From JBFXAF01 sp050184585 (GTDB lineage: Bacteria; Pseudomonadota; Alphaproteobacteria; Rhizobiales; Rhizobiaceae), in the NCBI GenBank assembly GCA_050184585.1, contig JBFXAF010000003.1, positions 124,001 through 188,000 on the forward strand: a stretch of 64,000 nucleotides of DNA. The letters run 5' to 3'. The position numbers were made by a program, and so were the translations under genes. The notes under the pieces are model-generated. The model saw nothing but the letters and a program-made list of their open reading frames with translations, was not told the DNA's origin and did not search any database. The number at the start of each line of letters is the position of its first letter. Position 1 is the stretch's first letter. Below are positions 59,713-64,000 of the stretch, in pieces.

Positions 59713-61389
59713 TCAGGGCAGGGTGAGCAGGCCGGAATCGACGCGCTGACGCAGATGCCGGTCGACCGCCTGCCGGTCGGGACAGGCGTGGTATCGGCCC
59801 TTGCACGTCTCGCTCAGCGCCAGCAGTGAGCGGAAGACCGGCGACATGGGCAGTCGGGCCCAGTCGAGAAAACGCGGCGCGAGAAAGCCGATGTCGACCG
59901 AACCGCTTTGAAGGAGCCCTGATCGGGTCTCATAGCCGTATGCGTGGAACGCATAGTAGGTGCGGTAAGCCTCCGATTCGAGATCGACGAGTGCGTTGCC
60001 CCCGGCGAGCGCGTCGGCCCACGGCTTCGTCACGAAGGACTGATGGTCGCCATAGTCGAGGACGACCGTTCCGCGGTCGGTCGGATTCGCGCGGCGCGCG
60101 TCGAGAAAGGCGGCGAGGTCGGTGCGCGACACCAGCACCCGCCGCAGATACTCGTCGATCTCCGGGTCGTCCGAGAGCGTCGGCAGACTGCCTTCATACG
60201 CGGCTGACAGCCGTTCGCCGTAGGGCGAATGGGGGAACATCGTCTCGATCGCCACGAAAAGCGGGCGTCCGTCCGTCCGGCGGTGCTCGGCGATGAAGCG
60301 TTCGGCGGCGTCGAAATAGAAGCTGTCCCGGTGAACGTGCCGCGTCGCGCCGATGGCGACGGAATCGAGCACCGTCTGGAACCCGATCGATTCGAGGAAC
60401 GGGCCTTCGTTGACGAACCCGTGCTCGGTCGGCGTGATCGCGACCGTACGGTAGCCGCAGGCAGCCAGCAGCGCCGGAAGCGCGCCGCGCACATGCCCCT
60501 CGAGCAGGACGGTGAGGTAGGGCGCCTGTGCGCCGAAGTCCGCCGTCGACAGCCCGGTCATCACGGACATGCTCGACAGCCAGGTGCCGCCGCCGAAGGT
60601 CTCCACCACGAGCGAATGCGCCTTGCCGTCCTCGGCCGTGAACGCCCCGGCAAACGGCGCCGCCAGTTCCGGCCGCCGGAACACGGCGGGGTCCGTCTGG
60701 CTCTCCTCGAGGACGACGAACACGTCCGGCCGCCCGGCTCCCGAGCCGCAGGGATCGTCGGCGGCGAAAGCGGGTTGCGCATCCATGGCGCCGACCCGCT
60801 CGGCGATCTCGCTGGACCCGAAGACGAGTTCCATGTCGAGGAGCGAGACGAAGAAGGCGGACGCGTCGAATCCGCCGAGGTAGTGAAAATAGCGCGGCTG
60901 GTCCGGCCCGAGCGGGTAGGCGGCGGCAATGCCGGCGGTGAGAAGAGGCGCCGCCGCAAGGCTGGCGATCCTGCGCGGCCCAGACGGCGTTTCGTTCCAC
61001 CCGATCCATGACACGATCGCCGCCGCGAGGACCGCGCCTGCGATAAGCGGGACCGCGAGGTGCCAGTACTCCTCGACCAGGAATGTCAGCGCGGAACTGT
61101 CGGACCCGGTGAAGAACAGGTCGAACACATGGAGGTCGAAACCCTTGAGCCGGTATTTCACGACCGACATCGCGGTGAGCACGAGCGTGAGGGCCATCGC
61201 CCCGTAGAGCGAAAAGGCAGGCCGGCGGCTGACGACGAACAGGACCAGCGCGAGCGCAAGCACGCAGGCGCCGACGAAGGGCATGTTCGCGAGTTGCTGC
61301 TCGACGACATAGAGCATCGCGAGACAGCCCGCGAAGACGGCGACGAGCGCCGGTGCGCGGTAGACGATGGCAGGAGGTCGCAAGACCAT
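59713..61389 (-). CDS. Membrane sulfatase-family (LTA synthase/OpgB-like) protein
   Basis: A 558-residue protein: four or five N-terminal membrane helices (residues about 10-150), then a periplasmic alkaline-phosphatase-fold domain with VFVVLEESQTDP, a possible nucleophile in ETFGGGTWLSSMSVMTG, IETMFPHSPYG and VLDYGDHQSF. Relatives transfer phosphoglycerol to glucans or lipids, or phosphoethanolamine. A long C-terminal part beyond the catalytic core (after about 470) is unrecognised. It is 45 bp upstream of the kinase on the same strand. Confidence 0.82.
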   Translation of the reverse strand: MVLRPPAIVYRAPALVAVFAGCLAMLYVVEQQLANMPFVGACVLALALVLFVVSRRPAFSLYGAMALTLVLTAMSVVKYRLKGFDLHVFDLFFTGSDSSALTFLVEEYWHLAVPLIAGAVLAAAIVSWIGWNETPSGPRRIASLAAAPLLTAGIAAAYPLGPDQPRYFHYLGGFDASAFFVSLLDMELVFGSSEIAERVGAMDAQPAFAADDPCGSGAGRPDVFVVLEESQTDPAVFRRPELAAPFAGAFTAEDGKAHSLVVETFGGGTWLSSMSVMTGLSTADFGAQAPYLTVLLEGHVRGALPALLAACGYRTVAITPTEHGFVNEGPFLESIGFQTVLDSVAIGATRHVHRDSFYFDAAERFIAEHRRTDGRPLFVAIETMFPHSPYGERLSAAYEGSLPTLSDDPEIDEYLRRVLVSRTDLAAFLDARRANPTDRGTVVLDYGDHQSFVTKPWADALAGGNALVDLESEAYRTYYAFHAYGYETRSGLLQSGSVDIGFLAPRFLDWARLPMSPVFRSLLALSETCKGRYHACPDRQAVDRHLRQRVDSGLLTLP

Positions 61390-61469
61390 GGGGCGCCGAT
61401 CTGGTTCACGGTTATCTAATATATCCGCCGTCCGCGCGCGCGTCGGTTCTCGGCTTAACCCTAACGCCG

Positions 61470-61494
61470 GGAACGATCCCGTCGTTCGGGGGTT
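61470..61494 (+). promoter_or_regulatory. Near-consensus EcfG promoter of the 111-residue unknown gene
   Basis: GGAAC (61470-61474), 16 bases, GGTT (61491-61494): one mismatch in the -10. The ATG is 27 bases further on. Confidence 0.5.
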
Positions 61495-61520
61495 GGTCTC
61501 CCAGTCACGGGAGACCCGCT

Positions 61521-61856
61521 ATGAACGACCGACCCGCCCCGGAAGGGGGCCCCGGAACCGACGAGCAGAGGCCCCGGTGGGAAGGCCCGCCCGAAAACCG
61601 CCCGCGCGGCTACCTGCCGGCCGATGATGACCCCGCGATCGATCGCGACGCCGCGGGAGAGAATCTGGCTGATCCGCAGAAACGGAATCTCTCCGACGCC
61701 TTCGACACCCGCCGGGGCACGGAGGATGACCTTGTTCGCCACCTCGTGGAGACGACCGACGTGTCGCCGCTGCAGGCTCGCGAGATTGTCGCGCGGCACG
61801 GAGGCGACCGGCGCGAGGCCATCGCGGAAGCGCGGCTCTTCAAGGCCGAGAGCTAG
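61521..61856 (+). CDS. Unknown 111-residue acidic protein
   Basis: The N-terminal half is Pro/Gly/Asp/Arg-rich and probably disordered; the C-terminal half (DLVRHLVETTDVSPLQAREIVARHGGDRREAIAEARLFK) looks like a small helical domain reminiscent of UBA or DUF3606-type folds. GGGAGA eight bases upstream sets the ATG. The reading matches stress-type small proteins of rhizobia. A near-consensus EcfG site precedes it. Confidence 0.7.
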   Translation: MNDRPAPEGGPGTDEQRPRWEGPPENRPRGYLPADDDPAIDRDAAGENLADPQKRNLSDAFDTRRGTEDDLVRHLVETTDVSPLQAREIVARHGGDRREAIAEARLFKAES

Positions 61857-62132
61857 CGTGATCGCTTCCGGCCTCGGCGGCAGCACCTTCCGGAGGAGCG
61901 GCTGGAGGGAACCCGCGGGCGTTTCGCACTTCCGCGTATCAATGTTCGTCACTAAATTCCGGCTTTGCCTTGCCGCTGACGCAATCATGCGCTATGTTAC
62001 GCAGATCGATCTTGTTGACGAACTTTGTTTCCGCGCAGCAGCGCTCCGACGATCTTCCTCCAATTTCGAACACTGACGCGTTCGGCATTCGGCCGGGCGA
62101 CGTAAATCTGTGCGATTTAAAGGATAATCGTC
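61857..62132 (+). promoter_or_regulatory. Long leader region of the cold-shock gene
   Basis: A 276-base gap whose last 150 bases are AT-rich. Cold-shock genes usually have long structured 5' leaders; the length fits, but I could not define a transcription start or a cold box. AAGGA at 62120-62124 is the ribosome site. Confidence 0.45.
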
Positions 62133-62342
62133 ATGAATACTGGAACGGTAAAGTTCTTCAATTCGACCAAGGGCTTCGGCTTCATCGAACAGGGCAACGG
62201 CAAGCCGGACGTTTTCGTCCACATCTCCGCCGTCGAGCGCGCTGGTCTGCGTGGTCTTGTCGAGGGCCAGAAGGTCAGCTTCGACATCGTCAAGGACGAT
62301 CGCAACGGCAAGAGCTCTGCCGAGAACCTTCAGGCCGCCTGA
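62133..62342 (+). CDS. cspA: Cold-shock protein
   Basis: A 69-residue cold-shock domain protein. RNP1 is KGFGFIEQ (residues about 14-21) and RNP2 DVFVHISAV; the start MNTGTVKFFNSTKGF is standard for alphaproteobacterial CspA. It binds single-stranded RNA and acts as a chaperone. Several copies are normal in rhizobia, so the letter is provisional. Confidence 0.95.
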   Translation: MNTGTVKFFNSTKGFGFIEQGNGKPDVFVHISAVERAGLRGLVEGQKVSFDIVKDDRNGKSSAENLQAA

Positions 62343-62406
62343 GGAACACACGCTTCCGGTCTTCGACCACGGATGTAATGGCACTGGCCATCGGAGCGTC
62401 GAGGAG

Positions 62407-62432
62407 AAGGTCGGGCACGCCCGGCCTTTTTT
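62407..62432 (+). terminator. Rho-independent terminator of cspA
   Basis: GGTCGGG, loop CACG, CCCGGCC, then six T. The stem is 7 bp with one G-T pair and can extend by two A-T pairs. Confidence 0.85.
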
Positions 62433-62451
62433 CGTTGATGAGGATCACGCA

Positions 62452-62667
62452 ATGAAAGCAACTCCCAACGCCGGCATGCTGAAGCCTTCCGCGTCCCAAC
62501 GCGAAGCCAAGAGTGACACGACGACGAAGGTTGCGTGGCAGATCATCGACGGCGAGGCCGCGGCGCGCAGCGCCAAGACCGAGCGTCTGCGCGCCGCCAG
62601 GCTCGCCCAGGAGTCGACCGAAACGCCCGAGCCGCCGAAGAAGAAGGCGCCTAAGCGCAAGCGTTAG
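62452..62667 (+). CDS. Unknown 71-residue basic protein
   Basis: Start ATG at 62452, preceded by GATGAGGA. A middle helix-prone stretch (TKVAWQIIDGEAAARSAKTERLRAARLAQE) and a Lys/Pro-rich tail (EPPKKKAPKRKR) suggest a nucleic-acid-binding peptide. Similar short proteins occur in many rhizobia with no known role. Only 19 bases separate it from the cspA terminator. Confidence 0.72.
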   Translation: MKATPNAGMLKPSASQREAKSDTTTKVAWQIIDGEAAARSAKTERLRAARLAQESTETPEPPKKKAPKRKR

Positions 62668-62680
62668 GGCAATGTTCGCT

Positions 62681-62932
62681 CTACGCGGCCGGTTCGATCT
62701 CGTCGGGATCGATGTCATCGAAATCAACGACGCCGACCTCACGGCCGTCTTCGCCGACCACGCGGACAGCGGCCCCGGATGGCCGGACCCCGCCGCCCTT
62801 CATGACGCGCTCGACAAGCAGGTCGCGCGCGCAGTGTCGTGCTTCCTGCCGCGCCACCTCGTCCGAGGGGAACTCCGCATCGGCTATGAACGGGACCTCC
62901 TCGTCGCGAAACCAGAAATGATAGCGCCCCAT
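62681..62932 (-). CDS. DUF6894-family protein
   Basis: An 83-residue protein starting MGRYHFWFRDEEVPF with aromatic alternation, SDEVARQEARHCARDLL and the end VVGEDGREVGVVDFDDI, as in the small DUF6894 family of rhizobia. Function unknown. Start at 62932, with a G-run eight bases upstream; one base after the stop of the next upstream gene. Confidence 0.75.
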   Translation of the reverse strand: MGRYHFWFRDEEVPFIADAEFPSDEVARQEARHCARDLLVERVMKGGGVRPSGAAVRVVGEDGREVGVVDFDDIDPDEIEPAA

Positions 62933-62933
62933 C

Positions 62934-63182
62934 TCAACCCCGCCTGGAAGACGTGACGGCTTTTTCGCGCCGGGCCATCTTCCCGCCACGCTTGGCGGTC
63001 GTATCCCCCCGCGTCGCCGCGGGATCTCGCTGAACCCCTTCGGATTGGCGCAGGGTATCCGGGCTCTCCGACTGCATCAGCCCGCCCTTCCGGTTGTCGG
63101 CGGCGTCCAGGCCCGCGCGATCGCGGTCCTCTTCGTCATCATGTGCTTGCAGCTTGCGGGCGCCGGTCTCTCGCTTGTTCAT
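62934..63182 (-). CDS. Unknown 82-residue charged protein
   Basis: A highly charged, low-complexity protein (Lys, Arg, Asp, Glu, Ser, Gln-rich; MNKRETGARKLQAHDDEED...). It has no membrane helix or Cys and is probably disordered. Start at 63182 (cat at 63180-63182). It lies one base upstream of the DUF6894 gene, forming a two-gene unit. Confidence rests on position and start context rather than family. Confidence 0.55.
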   Translation of the reverse strand: MNKRETGARKLQAHDDEEDRDRAGLDAADNRKGGLMQSESPDTLRQSEGVQRDPAATRGDTTAKRGGKMARREKAVTSSRRG

Positions 63183-63288
63183 CGTATACTCCCGCGTTGC
63201 GATCGAAAGCCATCCATCCAAGGGCCGATCGCGGATCTCATTGATCGAGCCATGAGACCCGCGATGCCGCCTGCGCGGCGGACCGGTC

Positions 63289-63819
63289 TCAGGCGGCTTC
63301 AGCGACAGCCCTCTCATTGACGCCGCTGTCGCCGAGCTGGCTCAACGCCCCGTCCGTGGCGATCTCCTCCTGGAGCGTGGCGTCCAGCAGTTTGGCGGCG
63401 TCCGGCATTCCGAGCGTCTCGGCCCAGCGCTTCAGCGTACCGTAGCGCGCGATCTCATAGTGCTCGACAGCCTGCGCTGCGGCCACCAGTCCGGCGTCGA
63501 GCGCGGCAGCTCCCTTGAACTCCTCGAGGATCTCCTCGCCTTCCTCCAGGATGCCGTCGATGGCGGGGCACGTCTTGCCCTGCATGCGCTTGCCGATGAT
63601 CTGGAAGACCTTTTCCAGCCTTTCCACCTGCCCTTCGGTTTCTTCCCTGTGCTTTTCGAACGCCGCTCCGACGCTGTCGGAATCGGCTCCTCGCGCCATT
63701 TTCGGAAGCGCCTTCAGGATCTTCCGTTCGGCATAGAGGATGTCCTTGAGACCATCGTAGAACAGGTCCTCGAGTGTCTTGTCTGATTTCCGGGTCGATG
63801 ACTTGCTCGCCTTCGCCAT
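63289..63819 (-). CDS. DUF892/YciF-type ferritin-like protein
   Basis: A 176-residue ferritin-like four-helix protein of the YciE/YciF family: TLEDLFYDGLKDILYAERKILKALPKMA, then EKHREETEGQVERLEKVFQIIG and AAQAVEHYEIARYGTLKRWAETLG. Conserved Glu and His (EKHREE, E..H..E in AVEHYEIARYG) are di-iron ligand candidates. Starts at 63819 after a basic leader. These proteins are stress-induced; a near-consensus EcfG promoter is upstream. Confidence 0.88.
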   Translation of the reverse strand: MAKASKSSTRKSDKTLEDLFYDGLKDILYAERKILKALPKMARGADSDSVGAAFEKHREETEGQVERLEKVFQIIGKRMQGKTCPAIDGILEEGEEILEEFKGAAALDAGLVAAAQAVEHYEIARYGTLKRWAETLGMPDAAKLLDATLQEEIATDGALSQLGDSGVNERAVAEAA

Positions 63820-63862
63820 GGTAACGCTCCCATAATTGTTCACAGTCGCCTGGACGCATGGC

Positions 63863-63887
63863 AACTCACTGTCCCCCGGAGGGTTCC
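63863..63887 (-). promoter_or_regulatory. Near-consensus EcfG promoter of the DUF892 gene
   Basis: Minus strand GGAAC (63887-63883), 16 bases, AGTT (63866-63863): one mismatch. The start codon is 44 bases on. Confidence 0.55.
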
Positions 63888-63909
63888 GTTAACATTTGAA
63901 AGCACGCGC

Positions 63910-64000
63910 TCAGAGCCAGGTGGCGGTGAATCGCAGTGAGCACTCGAACACCGCCGAGCCTGTCTCGTCCCGGACCTTGATCTCGAACAGACGCTGGTCT
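63910..64000 (-). CDS. C-terminal end of a DUF6894-like protein, cut by the window
   Basis: Reading inward from the right edge gives DQRLFEIKVRDETGSAVF, then ECSLRFTATWL and a TGA at 63912-63910. The strand pattern 'V-R-D-E-T-G..V-F' is the usual C-terminus of DUF6894 proteins. Only 30 codons are visible, so the identification is tentative. Confidence 0.5.
   Translation of the reverse strand, partial: DQRLFEIKVRDETGSAVFECSLRFTATWL

Noticed and set aside
1..64000. CRISPR arrays, tRNA/rRNA genes, insertion sequences, prophage and replication origins
   Set aside because: No regularly spaced repeats, cloverleaf-like genes, transposases or integrases were seen; the holin-like gene at 31884 is a YqjE-type membrane protein, not phage.

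Overview
The window reads as chromosome of a high-GC alphaproteobacterium of the Hyphomicrobiales, most like Mesorhizobium, Aminobacter or another Phyllobacteriaceae. The evidence is aerobic cobT followed by an esterase-like gene and rpmB, a PhyR/NepR/EcfG general stress response locus, a malonyl-CoA synthetase very like rhizobial MatB, PstA and PstC of the long alphaproteobacterial type, and palindromic intergenic repeats of the kind found across rhizobia. The genus is inference; there is no rRNA or tRNA gene to fix it.

Layout. 1-4.6 kb: 5'-truncated cobT, a secreted esterase-like protein, a spermidine-synthase-like methyltransferase, a queuosine-precursor transporter and rpmB. 4.95-21.2 kb: a catabolic island for what looks like an N-methylated amine or betaine. 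It holds a Rieske oxygenase, a GcvT-like folate-dependent demethylase with a 78-residue partner, two CrtI/PYROXD2-like flavoproteins, a phosphoethanolamine-methyltransferase-like enzyme, a BetI-like TetR regulator, a polyamine/betaine-type ABC importer split around an amine oxidase, a class III aminotransferase and malonyl-CoA synthetase. Three similar inverted repeats (TTGAA-N6-TTCAA or one base off) stand in front of its transcription units and suggest a local regulon. 21.8-29.2 kb: ilvD, an ArsR plus fused double SRPBCC pair, a DEAD-box helicase, and a tightly overlapping operon of an MhqO-like dioxygenase, an MhqD-like hydrolase and two small GNAT proteins.

29.4-40.8 kb is a general stress response island. 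PhyR diverges from nepR-ecfG, two HWE/HisKA_2-type histidine kinases lie beside them, and promoters of the form GGAAC-N16/17-CGTT (or one base off in the -10) precede nearly every surrounding unit: PRC-barrel protein, diacylglycerol-kinase-like protein, DUF883/holin-like pair, AI-2E-type permease, Crp/Fnr regulator, DUF1328 peptide and a 107-residue unknown. Two weaker copies lie at 61.5 and 63.9 kb in front of an unknown gene and a DUF892 ferritin-like gene.

40.9-45.7 kb: xylFHG-type sugar importer divergent from a ROK repressor, with a perfect 12-bp inverted repeat between them. 45.7-48.6 kb: an exported FG-GAP/ASPIC protein and a vanadium-haloperoxidase-like PAP2 protein. 48.7-54.8 kb: pstSCAB-phoU-phoB with a clear PHO box. 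55.0-61.4 kb: a 1553-residue seven-PAS hybrid histidine kinase and a membrane sulfatase-family protein. 61.5-64 kb: cspA, several small stress-type proteins, a DUF892 protein and the end of a DUF6894-like gene running off the window.

Search-free limits: family names come from reading motifs in the translations, substrates are mostly unproven, and all promoters and operators are by eye.
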